Below are positions 20,892 through 30,147 of a stretch of 64,000 nt of DNA, in pieces. Source of the stretch: Thiotrichaceae bacterium. Lineage in GTDB: Bacteria; Pseudomonadota; Gammaproteobacteria; SZUA-140. The notes under the pieces were generated by a model, which did no database searches, was not told the DNA's origin, and saw only the letters and a program-made list of their open reading frames with translations. Numbering within the stretch: position 1 is the stretch's first letter; the number at the start of each line of letters is the position of its first letter. Made by a program: the position numbers and the translations under genes. The DNA is taken from positions 16,130 through 80,129 of the forward strand of contig NVTY02000014.1 in assembly GCA_002401765.2 (NCBI GenBank). The letters run 5' to 3'.

Positions 20892-20913
20892 GTTTAGCAG
20901 TTTAGCAGTTTAG
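20892..20913. repeat. Short tandem repeat GTTTAGCA x 2.75
   Basis: GTTTAGCA GTTTAGCA GTTTAG upstream of the 660-aa ORF. Confidence 0.6.
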
Positions 20914-20981
20914 ATAAAATGTCACATAGGACCTGGCATCTGTTATATTTAATTGACAAGATATATAGGAATATATAACGT

Positions 20982-22964
20982 ATGCCGACACGCGCACAAT
21001 CTAACAGAAGCCGTCGTACCAATCAGGCAGAATCTGTCTCTACATCGAATAATAGCCAGCAGATTAAATTTGAGGATAACCGTCCTGATAGGATTGCTCA
21101 GTGCAAACTGCAGGATAGTATTAATAATAGCGCACAAACCAGAGAGAATGCGCCGTCAGTAGCAAAATTGATGTCTCTACCGGCACAACCACCCATACAG
21201 TCTAAAAAAAGCAGCCTCAACAACCACCAGGATAAATTTAAGAATAACCGCTCTGAAGCGGCAGTACAGCGCAAGCTACAGGATAATATTAACAATAGCC
21301 CGCAAACTTGGTTGCCCGCTATAGGTGATGATGCGTCCGTGACCTCAGCGTCTGACGTTGCCGTAGCGACGTGTAATCATGCTGTATTTCCCATGCAACG
21401 TGCAAGACGGTTTGGTGCCTCGAAGTCAGGGGGCGATAACGAAGATCTTGATGTGAAAAATGATTTTGCAGGTGCTGTCGATGCGACAGGCGCATACCTG
21501 GGCACGGGAACAGCTGGCCCTTCGATGGCCAATGCTTTAAACCCTAGCGCGCTGCCAGAATCTAATGTGGGGAATATCGGGGCAGGTGGCGGCACCCACG
21601 CTAATGTGTCGGCAACTGGGGGTGGCCTGGCAGTAGGGGCCAATCTCTATACTGGCGCTATGGCGATTAAAGGGTTGGTGCAAAGTGAGAGAAAAGCAAA
21701 AAGCGTCGCGTTGCAAGCTGCCAGAACTAATTATGATGCGGGCAACCAGCAGCTTTACGCCGCTGTTAATGTGCTTGAAAAAGAGAAGCAGAAGGCGCTC
21801 ACCGGCGACCTCGAAAATATCGAACAGCTCGGTACCAGTATTAATGGCGTCATCAATGGCGTAACTACGTTGCTAAACAGTCTCTCCGCCGTCGCCAACA
21901 CGGCGACGGCTGTGATCAGTGTCATCACCTTTGGTATCGGTGCAGGGTTGGCTGCACTCCTTGGCACCATCAACGGTATCCGCGATTCGCTGAATGCCCA
22001 TAAGCGGCGCAAAAATCAGGAGGCAACAGGGACATTTATCGAATTCACGCAAGCGTTGCTAGAGAGTTATGGCGCTAAAATTGAGAGTAAAAATAATGAA
22101 TTAAGGTCGGCGCAGAAACAGTATAGACTCTCCACAGAATATCTATTCAGACCTGATGAGGAGCAGGATCCGGACACAGCCGTTATTCATAGCACCATTC
22201 TTAGGGGCGCAACTGCATTTGAATCTGGTATTAACGCAGACATATTGGCGCTGCAGAGCAAAATGCCACTGATGGTCAAAATGATTTCTGGACTGGAGCT
22301 TTCAAAACGCAAGCAGGGTTATAAAGAGAAAGCCGGCACGGCCTCGTTAAATTTTCTCGGTGCTGCAGGCGGTGCGGCGCTGCTTGCCGCCACTATTGGT
22401 GGTGTCGCTGCCGCTGCCACGCCCATCGGTTGGACTCTGATCGGTCTGGCCACCATCGGGGTGCTGGTCTACTCCGTTGGAAAAAAAGTCAAACGCAAGA
22501 TCAGAGGCAGTAATGTGCTGCGCATGCGTGAAGAGCGCGATATGATCAATGCTCAGGTCGCACAAAATCCTAATTTACCCGACCAGACATGGCATCGTGA
22601 AGATTTCGAAACGGCAGAGACAAAGGGCTGGTTTAACAAACTGTTCAGTCGCAGTAAAAGCGGCAGTATGACGATTCGTCAGCGCCTGATAGAACTCAAC
22701 ACCTATCTCAAGAAATATGATATTGAGGCGGCAGGTGACGATGTTTATAATGGCATTCTCGCCGCATTGGTGGGCGAAGAGGGCAGTGATGCCGTTGAAG
22801 TGAGTGATGGTATCGAAAAATCATTTAAGAGTGCAACAGGTGAACTGCTGACCACGTTGGGTATTGACCCCAATATGATCATTGCATCTATGCAGGGAGA
22901 CGATGCGGCACAAGCCAAAGCGAAAAAACTGCTGCTTGGCAAAATGAAGTTGTTACCAAAATAA
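20982..22964 (+). CDS. Large protein with two N-terminal F-x-[DN]-NR-x(5)-QxKLQ modules and two hydrophobic segments (candidate toxin/effector)
   Basis: FEDNRPDRIAQCKLQDSINNSAQT and FKNNRSEAAVQRKLQDNINNSPQT; hydrophobic LSAVANTATAVISVITFGIGAGLAALLGTI and FLGAAGGAALLAATIGGVAAAATPIGWTLIGLATIGVLVY. Confidence 0.7.
   Translation: MPTRAQSNRSRRTNQAESVSTSNNSQQIKFEDNRPDRIAQCKLQDSINNSAQTRENAPSVAKLMSLPAQPPIQSKKSSLNNHQDKFKNNRSEAAVQRKLQDNINNSPQTWLPAIGDDASVTSASDVAVATCNHAVFPMQRARRFGASKSGGDNEDLDVKNDFAGAVDATGAYLGTGTAGPSMANALNPSALPESNVGNIGAGGGTHANVSATGGGLAVGANLYTGAMAIKGLVQSERKAKSVALQAARTNYDAGNQQLYAAVNVLEKEKQKALTGDLENIEQLGTSINGVINGVTTLLNSLSAVANTATAVISVITFGIGAGLAALLGTINGIRDSLNAHKRRKNQEATGTFIEFTQALLESYGAKIESKNNELRSAQKQYRLSTEYLFRPDEEQDPDTAVIHSTILRGATAFESGINADILALQSKMPLMVKMISGLELSKRKQGYKEKAGTASLNFLGAAGGAALLAATIGGVAAAATPIGWTLIGLATIGVLVYSVGKKVKRKIRGSNVLRMREERDMINAQVAQNPNLPDQTWHREDFETAETKGWFNKLFSRSKSGSMTIRQRLIELNTYLKKYDIEAAGDDVYNGILAALVGEEGSDAVEVSDGIEKSFKSATGELLTTLGIDPNMIIASMQGDDAAQAKAKKLLLGKMKLLPK
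21063..21140 (+). repeat. Diverged intragenic 78-bp direct repeat, copy 1 (DNRP module)
   Basis: Encodes IKFEDNRPDRIAQCKLQDSINNSAQT; partner at 21231-21308. Confidence 0.75.
21231..21308 (+). repeat. Diverged intragenic 78-bp direct repeat, copy 2 (DNRP module)
   Basis: Encodes DKFKNNRSEAAVQRKLQDNINNSPQT. Confidence 0.75.
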
Positions 22965-22979
22965 TTTTGAGAGAGCATT

Positions 22980-23519
22980 GTGTTTAAAAAACGTAGCGCC
23001 GTTTCGGTAGAAAATTTGCAACAACTTGCTAGCGCACTGCAAAAGGTGGGCATGGATGCACATTTTTCCGTCACAGCAGATAACCCGATTGAAGCGATCT
23101 TTGTCTCACTTGCCGCGGATGACACCTCTGAAAATCAGCAGGCGGTTGACCTGTTATTGAAAATCACCCTTGCCTCCAGCGCTCATCGCGCTCTGGCGGC
23201 AGAGGATGATTCAGGTGTGGATCCGGCAACTTCAGGTTTCGGTAGTTTTGATTATATTCAGTTTTATGTTGATCTGGAGCTCGAAGTAGAGCCCGCTCAA
23301 TATGATGTGCTGAGTCGTCACATCGCAAATATTAACAACGAACTGCCTCTCATTGGATTTAGTCTCAACTACCACAGCGCCGGAAAACTCAGCTATCGAC
23401 ATATGATGCTGATTGAAGGCGGAAAGATTAATTTTTTTCTGGCGGCACGCGCCGTGCAACTTATCGCTTTTTTAATTCGAGACTATCGTCCGCTTATTGC
23501 GGAGCATACTCTAACTTAA
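22980..23519 (+). CDS. Small protein downstream of candidate toxin; YbjN/T3SC-fold-like (putative chaperone or immunity)
   Basis: GTG start 16 bp after upstream stop; LPLIGFSLNYHSAGKLSYRHMMLIEGGKINFFLAARAVQLIAFLIRDYRPLI resembles YbjN-like proteins. Confidence 0.5.
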   Translation: MFKKRSAVSVENLQQLASALQKVGMDAHFSVTADNPIEAIFVSLAADDTSENQQAVDLLLKITLASSAHRALAAEDDSGVDPATSGFGSFDYIQFYVDLELEVEPAQYDVLSRHIANINNELPLIGFSLNYHSAGKLSYRHMMLIEGGKINFFLAARAVQLIAFLIRDYRPLIAEHTLT

Positions 23520-23753
23520 AGGAGGTAAAGCAAAGCTTAACCCCCTGGTTTGAGTAGTCTGACCGAGAACGATTTCTTCAATGTCTTGATAACTTAACCC
23601 CATATGAGGTTTACTATCAACATCCAACCATTTCACAAACTGCCTGAGGCTCGATTGATCACAAATAATAGCGTGGTCAGGACAGCGGTCCCCCCCTATT
23701 TTTATTAGCTATCTTCGTATAAAATCTGTCAGGAATTTTCTTATAAGACCTTC
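23511..23753 (-). pseudogene. Start-less minus-strand coding remnant
   Basis: Stop-to-stop 80-codon frame RSYKKIPDRFYTKIANKKIGGDRCPDHAIICDQSSLRQFVKWLDVDSKPHMGLSYQDIEEIVLGQTTQTRGLSFALPPLS*, not in ORF track for lack of an upstream start. Confidence 0.4.
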
Positions 23754-23814
23754 AAGAGCACTAGCGCTGAGCTAGCGACACCTTACTACCCTTCCTTAAC
23801 ATGATGCAAAACAG

Positions 23815-24684
23815 ATGACTGATAAAACAATAGCAACACACAATGGTAGTTTTCATGCAGATGACGTTTTCAGTGTCGCTGCATTTAAGCTTATATTCCC
23901 CTCTTTCAAGCTCATTCGCACACGTGATTTAGCGCTGATTGCCAAGGCAGATATTGTGATTGATGTCGGCGGTGAATATGACGCGGATGCAGGCCGTTTT
24001 GACCATCATCAACGTGGTGGGGCCGGTGAGCGTGAAAATGGCATTCCCTTCTCTTCGTTTGGTTTAATTTGGCAGAAGTATGGCATCGAGATATGCGAAG
24101 GCAATCAAGAGGTCGCAAACGCTGTTGATGCTGGCCTGGTATCAACGATTGATGCCATCGATTGTGGTCACGTTGAAGGCATTTATGAGGGCATTAGCTT
24201 GAGCCAAACGATTTCAATGTTTAACCCGACCTGGCAGGAAGGCAGTGACTTTGATGGTTGTTTTGATGAAGCGGTCGATTTTGCATCGCGCGTGTTAACA
24301 CGATTCATCGCATCGGCTAACGGTGGCATTAGTGCGAAAGAAATTGTGGCGAAAGCGATTGAAGATGCAGCAGACCCACGGGTGATTGTGTTAGAGAAAT
24401 ATACGCCGTGGAAAAGAACGGTTCACGCCCTGTCTGAAGAGGCGCTCTATATCGTTTACCCATCGCCGACTGGCCAATGGCGAATTCAAGCCGTGCCGGT
24501 TGAACCCGGTTCATTCGAAGACAGAAAATCGCTGCCTAAACCATGGGCTGGCCTATCTGATCAAGCGCTTCAAACAGTGACCGGTATTGATGATGCGATG
24601 TTTTGCCATAATGGTCTGTTTATAGCGGGTGCCGAGTCATTTGCAGGCACGATGAAAATGGCCGTCATGGCACTTAAAGAATAA
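23815..24684 (+). CDS. MYG1-family (UPF0160) hydrolase
   Basis: IATHNGSFHADDVFSVAAFK; YDADAGRFDHHQRGGAGERENGIPFSSFGLIW. Confidence 0.95.
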   Translation: MTDKTIATHNGSFHADDVFSVAAFKLIFPSFKLIRTRDLALIAKADIVIDVGGEYDADAGRFDHHQRGGAGERENGIPFSSFGLIWQKYGIEICEGNQEVANAVDAGLVSTIDAIDCGHVEGIYEGISLSQTISMFNPTWQEGSDFDGCFDEAVDFASRVLTRFIASANGGISAKEIVAKAIEDAADPRVIVLEKYTPWKRTVHALSEEALYIVYPSPTGQWRIQAVPVEPGSFEDRKSLPKPWAGLSDQALQTVTGIDDAMFCHNGLFIAGAESFAGTMKMAVMALKE

Positions 24685-24703
24685 CAACAGTGCTATCAAA
24701 AAT

Positions 24704-25117
24704 ATGAATGCTAAAGATTGTGAATATGGCGTAGCGGATAACTCTTACCGGGCGGCGGGAGCGTTGCTCGGCATTACTCAACTCGTGGATGAGTTTTATC
24801 GTAATATGGATGCCTTTTCAGAATCAAAAAAGATTAGAGATATGCACCCAGGTGATTTATCTGAGTCTCGACAAAAGCTAGCTTATTTTTTGTCTGGTTG
24901 GCTTGGTGGGCCGAAGCGTTATGCTGAGCATTACGGTAGCATCAAGATCCCTTTAGCGCATAAACATTTGTCGATAGGTGTTGAGGAGAGCAAAGCATGG
25001 CTTTTCTGTATGAAAAAAACCATCGACAAGCAGCCCTATGAAGAGCCATTTAAAATTTATTTAATAGCGCAACTGAGAGTTCCAGCAGAAAGCATTAGAA
25101 TGGTGTCAGGTACCTAA
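24704..25117 (+). CDS. Group II truncated haemoglobin
   Basis: LVDEFYRNMD, LAYFLSGWLGGPKRYAEHYG, IPLAHKHLSIGVEESKAWLFCM. Confidence 0.92.
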   Translation: MNAKDCEYGVADNSYRAAGALLGITQLVDEFYRNMDAFSESKKIRDMHPGDLSESRQKLAYFLSGWLGGPKRYAEHYGSIKIPLAHKHLSIGVEESKAWLFCMKKTIDKQPYEEPFKIYLIAQLRVPAESIRMVSGT

Positions 25118-25153
25118 CATAGCTGGCATCTGATTCCATCGGTTCCTTTTATT

Positions 25154-26050
25154 ATGCCGCCCAATTCACTCCATATCCTTCCCCTTAGTGCCCGCTATAT
25201 GATGCTATCTGCATTGGGTTTTGCGTTGATGGCAGTCTGTGTTAAGGAGGTCAGCACCTACGGCATACCGGTGATGGAGATTATTGCGGCAAGGGCTATC
25301 GTATCACTGATCATCAGTTATCTGGATGTTAAAAGAAAAGGGATCTCCCTTTGGGGGCTAGATAAACCGCTATTGATAGCGCGAGGAGTTGTGGGTGCGC
25401 TGGCGCTGATCTGTGTTTACTATGCAATCACCACCTTGCCGCTGGCCGAAGCGACACTGATTCAATATCTACATCCGGCCTTCACTGCCATCATTGCGTT
25501 GATATTTTTGAGAGAGCACCTCCATCTCTCAACGATTATCTGTATTGTGTTATCGATTGCAGGGCTGGCAATAATAGTTCAACCGGGACAGTTAGTGGGC
25601 GAGCTGAATGAACTGCCATTGTTCAGTGTCATCATCGCGATAATGGGTGCTTTGGGAAGTGCTATTGCTTATGTGCTGGTCAGAAAACTCAGCCAGAGTG
25701 AAGATAGCTCAGTGGTTATTTTCTATTTTCCCTTGGTCGCTCTGCCTGTAGCATGTTTATTCCCTGGTGAGAGTTTTGTGATGCCAGACTTGCCTGCGCT
25801 GATATTACTGATATTAGTGGGTATCTTCACCCAGGTAGGGCAGGTGGGTTTGACCAAAGCGATGCAGACGGAAGGGGCCGGTAAAGCGACCGCGTACTCA
25901 TATGTGCAGGTCATATTTGCGCTCATACTGGGGTGGGTAATCTTTGCTGAGATTCCATCACTCTGGACGTGGCTTGGCGGCAGCTTAATCATCGCTGGTG
26001 CATTTATTAATATTATTGGGTGCCCGCTTAACAGAGCATCTAGGGATTGA
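25154..26050 (+). CDS. EamA/DMT-family permease
   Basis: Duplicated EamA topology; TTLPLAEATLIQYLHPAFTAIIALIFLREHL. Confidence 0.87.
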   Translation: MPPNSLHILPLSARYMMLSALGFALMAVCVKEVSTYGIPVMEIIAARAIVSLIISYLDVKRKGISLWGLDKPLLIARGVVGALALICVYYAITTLPLAEATLIQYLHPAFTAIIALIFLREHLHLSTIICIVLSIAGLAIIVQPGQLVGELNELPLFSVIIAIMGALGSAIAYVLVRKLSQSEDSSVVIFYFPLVALPVACLFPGESFVMPDLPALILLILVGIFTQVGQVGLTKAMQTEGAGKATAYSYVQVIFALILGWVIFAEIPSLWTWLGGSLIIAGAFINIIGCPLNRASRD

Positions 26051-26121
26051 TGATTAGCAGGCTTGTAATAAGGGCGATGAAGGGGCTGGGGACATGATGA
26101 CATTTATAGAATGTCACAGCC

Positions 26122-26919
26122 ATGTTAAATTCGGGGTTAAGCAATGTGTTTATTGTAGGTTTAAATCGGTATGCCGATATTGATGCATTGGGCATGATTG
26201 TTGTCCGTGAAAATATAAAAAATGATATGGATGTCATTGAAATTACCTATTGCTTTCATTTAGATAATGAGAAAAAAGAATCTTTTGAGCTAAGAATAGA
26301 TGCCAATGCCCTTGAATTGATAGTCGATGATGACGGCCGGGCTGAACCTGAGTGGATTGCGCTTGAAAATAATCAATGCCCGAATTGCCCTTATCAAAAA
26401 GAGATGCAGCCACATTGTCTTGTGGCAAAAAATCTTGTCAATATAGTCGATCGCTTTGGTGATATCTGCTCGTATGACGAGATTGACCTTGAGGTGATTA
26501 CGGATGAACGGCGCATCACCCAAACGAGCGATTAGTTCATTGTTGGGGCTTATTTTGCGACGAGTGGCTGCACTTACGCGGCGTATATGAAGCCAATGGC
26601 TCGCTTTCATTTACCACTCGCGTCTCAGGAAGAGACAGCCTTCAGAGCGGCGGGAATGTATCTGCTAGCGCAGTACTTTCAGAAAAAATCAGGTGAGGGT
26701 GGTGAGTGGAGCGTGGATGGGCTTAAGATAATTTATCAGGACCTTCATGTGGTCAATATGGCAATATCCACGCGTATTCGAAGTGCTTTGTTGGCAGAGT
26801 CATCGATCAATGCTTTGGTGATTCTTGATGCGCGTGCCAATATGATACCGTTTGTGATTGAAGATTATCTGGATGAAATTAAGCTGTTGTTTGATGCGTA
26901 TAAAACGAATCTTATTTGA
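26122..26919 (+). pseudogene. DUF6901-like protein, interrupted by TAG at 26533-26535 within a locally frame-shifted stretch
   Basis: Two ORFs in the same frame (26122-26535; 26587-26919); the +1 frame in between reads RAISSLLGLI, joining ERRITQ to FATSGCTYAAYMKPMARFHLPLAS. Confidence 0.65.
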
Positions 26920-26930
26920 TCATTGGGCTT

Positions 26931-26969
26931 AGAAGGCACTTGGTCCTTTACGTAATCAAAGTGCCTTCT
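26931..26969. terminator. Terminator-like inverted repeat between convergent genes
   Basis: AGAAGGCACTT (26931-26941) / AAGTGCCTTCT (26959-26969), perfect 11-bp stem. Confidence 0.65.
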
Positions 26970-26980
26970 ATGCAGGGCGG

Positions 26981-27886
26981 TTACTCTGTATCGTCTAATG
27001 AAGAGACCATACTGGGTAATTCATTAGAAAGGATCTCAAGGTTTGGTTGCATGATGATTTCAATACGGCGATTGAGTTGTCGCCCTTCTTCACTGTCATT
27101 GCTAGCTCTAGGGTGAAACTCGCCAAACCCGGCAGCAGAAATATTTTCAGCGGATACGCCTAGCCCCGATAAAAGATGAACAACCGACAGTGCGCGAGAG
27201 GTCGATAGCTCCCAGTTACTTGGGAAACGAGCGCTTTTGATGGGGTTGTTATCGGTATGGCCTTCAATCTGAAAGCGTCGATCTGAAAACTGGCTGAGTA
27301 GGGCTGCGATTTGGGTTAAGGCCTGTGAACCATCACTGTTTAAAGTGGCACTGCCACTGCTGAAAAGGACGTTATTAGGCAAGTTAATGGCAATCCGCCC
27401 TTGCTCAATACTGACGGTTAGCTGGCCGCCATCGATCATTGTTTTTAGGCGATCAACAAATTGAGCATAGATCTCATTGCGGCGTGTAGTTTCAGCCTCG
27501 ATATTTTTCAATGTCGTCATTTGTAGGCGTGAGTCGGATAGTTCTCTTTGGAGCAGCGCTCTTCTATGTTCAAGTTTCTCGATATCACTGCGGGTTGAAG
27601 TGACTGTATTTTTAGCCGTTAATAATTCTTGTTCGGTTGATTCAATCTGTTGCTGACTACGGTCAATTTCTCCCCGTGCGGTAGCAATTTTTTTTGTTGC
27701 ATGCTCTAGTTCCAGCTCTGTTTGGACAATGGTTTGATGATTGCGATTAATCTCATCTTGTGCTGAGTCTAGTGATAAGCGCATTGAGTCTATTTCAGCC
27801 AGTGCCATGTCGTGTTTTCCACTAGACACGCAGCCGGATAACAGCATTGGGATCAGTGTTGCAATGATGATGAATTGTTGTTTCAT
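26981..27886 (-). CDS. OmpA-family lipoprotein with coiled coil
   Basis: Lipobox MLLSGC; OmpA C-terminal FQIEGHTDNNPIKSARFPSNWELSTSRALSVVHLL..AAGFGEFHPRA..NRRIEI. Confidence 0.93.
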   Translation of the reverse strand: MKQQFIIIATLIPMLLSGCVSSGKHDMALAEIDSMRLSLDSAQDEINRNHQTIVQTELELEHATKKIATARGEIDRSQQQIESTEQELLTAKNTVTSTRSDIEKLEHRRALLQRELSDSRLQMTTLKNIEAETTRRNEIYAQFVDRLKTMIDGGQLTVSIEQGRIAINLPNNVLFSSGSATLNSDGSQALTQIAALLSQFSDRRFQIEGHTDNNPIKSARFPSNWELSTSRALSVVHLLSGLGVSAENISAAGFGEFHPRASNDSEEGRQLNRRIEIIMQPNLEILSNELPSMVSSLDDTE

Positions 27887-28148
27887 GGTGGTTCCCTGCC
27901 ATGGCGGCATTGCTTCGTTTTAAATTGATGGAATGAAAGTTTTCCAGAAGCTTAACAGAGGAGGGTGAACATAAATGATGGACTGGGTCACACTTTTAAT
28001 GTCTACTTATGTTTTTTGAATACGATATATTAATAATATAAGCAAGAACTAAAAGTACTTGAATTATAATGCATATGTGATTGTAATATTTGTTTGTCAC
28101 TGTTTTAATCAGGTGAGTGTTTTTCCGCTATTAAAAGGGAGTTTTTTA

Positions 28149-28493
28149 ATGAAAGAAATGCGTAGGACTGAACGTGTTGTACCTGCACAGCAGCCAAGTG
28201 GCAAGCTAGTGTTGTCAGTCAAAGGGCAAAAATTTGATGTAAAATCAGTGCGGGATGTCTCACCATTTGGTATTGGTGTCTGCATTGAGCATCATGTGGT
28301 AAAAGATGAGGAAGTTCGTTTAAATTATCAAACTGAGGCGGGAAACGGTCAGGTTTATGGGGTCGTTGCCTGGCATGCGCCAATGAAATCGGACGATGAC
28401 TCTTCAGCCGTGTCGTTGTTTCGTATTGGTATCTGTTTAAAACCAGAGAACGTGGAGAGTAATCTTAATTTTTATCGCTTAATGGTTGAATAG
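28149..28493 (+). CDS. PilZ-like domain protein
   Basis: MKEMRRTERV...VKSVRDVSPFGIGVCIEH...FRIGICL. Confidence 0.65.
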   Translation: MKEMRRTERVVPAQQPSGKLVLSVKGQKFDVKSVRDVSPFGIGVCIEHHVVKDEEVRLNYQTEAGNGQVYGVVAWHAPMKSDDDSSAVSLFRIGICLKPENVESNLNFYRLMVE

Positions 28494-28552
28494 CGTTGTT
28501 GTTTGCTGTTTGTGCTTAGATTAGGGGGTACGAGTCAGTGGTAAGCAAAACA

Positions 28553-29479
28553 TTAGCTAGTTAACCGTTTTCGCTGACTGTCCAGGCCATCCCAAAAAAC
28601 AGTTACACCATCGAGCATTTCATTACCATCGTGGATAAATTTATCTTCGTCTATTTCTCGTTCAAAATAGAGTTCTTCGAGTTCTTCTTGGGTATGCGCT
28701 GCATGCTGTGTTTCGATCAATGCATGCCAGGTGAAAAAACCGAGTGGTAGCGTGACTTCACTGGTGTCATTGAATTTTTCAAAGCCTGCGACAAGCTGGT
28801 TCCAGAATCCAGCTGCAGCCCAGTTTTCGACGGCGTAACTGGCGGCCTGTGAAATAAGATAATCTTCACTACCGTAAATCCTGCTCAGCTCATCGCAATA
28901 AAATAGGGTGGCCCTGGTTCCGTGACGACGTTTTCCGATATCGGTAAATTCAAGGCCGAGTTTTTGTGCCATGCGGTAGAGCCATTCGAAATGGGCGGCT
29001 TTAAAGCGAAACTGACCACCTTCGATTGAGCCTTCGGTTGAGACAATGTCGGGGTTTGCGCTGGTATCTGGATCACTGTTGGTTGTGCTGCATGTTTTTT
29101 GAGCATTGAAGATAACACCGATCTCATTGGCGAGAATCTCTTTGGAAGCGTGCATTCCTTCGAGGGTGTCGGCATTGATCATTTTATGTAGCTGAGCAAT
29201 GAGAAACAAATTGGAAAATACTGAAAACTGAACCACGAATTCACGTACCTGGGCCTTATTTTGATTGCCTTGTTGAAACCAGTGGCAATAGTCATTGTGG
29301 GTGATAATGGGGTGCATTAGCAGCTCTTCATCGATTCGTTGTTGAAACGAGAGAAACTTTTTTGCCTTATCGATGGTGTAGCCCGCTCTCTTTTCCATGA
29401 TCGCTTCGAGTGATGGTTCTGTTAGCCCTTCAATTTGATGGTCAGTGGCAAATCTTTCAGGGGTGTTACTGTCAGTCAT
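28553..29479 (-). CDS. Haem-oxygenase-like diiron oxidase (HDO)-type protein
   Basis: LANEIG, AAHFEWL, YAVENWAAAGFW, and HALIETQH (H-x3-E-x2-H), the arrangement of HDO metal ligands. Confidence 0.7.
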   Translation of the reverse strand: MTDSNTPERFATDHQIEGLTEPSLEAIMEKRAGYTIDKAKKFLSFQQRIDEELLMHPIITHNDYCHWFQQGNQNKAQVREFVVQFSVFSNLFLIAQLHKMINADTLEGMHASKEILANEIGVIFNAQKTCSTTNSDPDTSANPDIVSTEGSIEGGQFRFKAAHFEWLYRMAQKLGLEFTDIGKRRHGTRATLFYCDELSRIYGSEDYLISQAASYAVENWAAAGFWNQLVAGFEKFNDTSEVTLPLGFFTWHALIETQHAAHTQEELEELYFEREIDEDKFIHDGNEMLDGVTVFWDGLDSQRKRLTS

Positions 29480-29490
29480 GGCGAGTCCCT

Positions 29491-30147
29491 CTATTCGTGG
29501 TCAGGCTGTTGTGCGGGTGATGCCTGCTGGAAGGCGGTGAGTGTCATGCAATGTGCTTCTATTTTAAGCAGTGTAGGGTAGTTATGAATATCGCAGCTAA
29601 AGCGTCTGGCATTATAGAGTTGTGGTATTAAACACAGGTCTGCGATGGTCGGTGTATTACCGACGCAACAGAGGCTTTGATGCTCACCCGCATGAGTCAG
29701 TTGTTGTTCGATAGCCACGAGCCCTTCAGACATCCAATGTTGATACCAGTGTTGGCGTGATGCCTCATCCTGTTTCATCTCTGTGCGTAGATAGTTAAGT
29801 ACACGTAAATTATTGAGTGGATGAATGTTGCAGCAGATCTGCTGTGCTAATGACCTTGCCTGTGCACGCCAGGCGGTGGGCTCTGGTAAAAGAGGAATAG
29901 TGGGATGGCTCTCTTCTAAATATTCAACAATGGCGAGGGACTCGGTCACGGTGGTGGCATCATCGATCAGTGTCGGCACTAATCCTTGAGGGTTAATAGC
30001 GCGGTAGTTGTTAGAATGTTGTTCACCACCACCTTTTACTAAATGGACGAAGTGGGGAGTGTAATCAAGTTGCTTTAAATTAAGTGCGATACGCACGCGA
30101 TATGCCGCCGTACTGCGAAAGTAGGTGTAGAGGATACGCTCACTCAC
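29491..30147 (-). CDS. maiA: Maleylacetoacetate isomerase
   Basis: YFRSTAAYRVRIALNLKQLDY; INPQGLVPTLIDD; TITESLAIVEYLEE-like; pathway context. Confidence 0.92.
   Translation of the reverse strand: MSERILYTYFRSTAAYRVRIALNLKQLDYTPHFVHLVKGGGEQHSNNYRAINPQGLVPTLIDDATTVTESLAIVEYLEESHPTIPLLPEPTAWRAQARSLAQQICCNIHPLNNLRVLNYLRTEMKQDEASRQHWYQHWMSEGLVAIEQQLTHAGEHQSLCCVGNTPTIADLCLIPQLYNARRFSCDIHNYPTLLKIEAHCMTLTAFQQASPAQQPDHE

Noticed and set aside
20892-20913. GTTTAGCA tandem repeat considered as a CRISPR or iteron array
   Set aside because: Only 2.75 units of 8 bp without spacers; too short for CRISPR and no replication gene nearby
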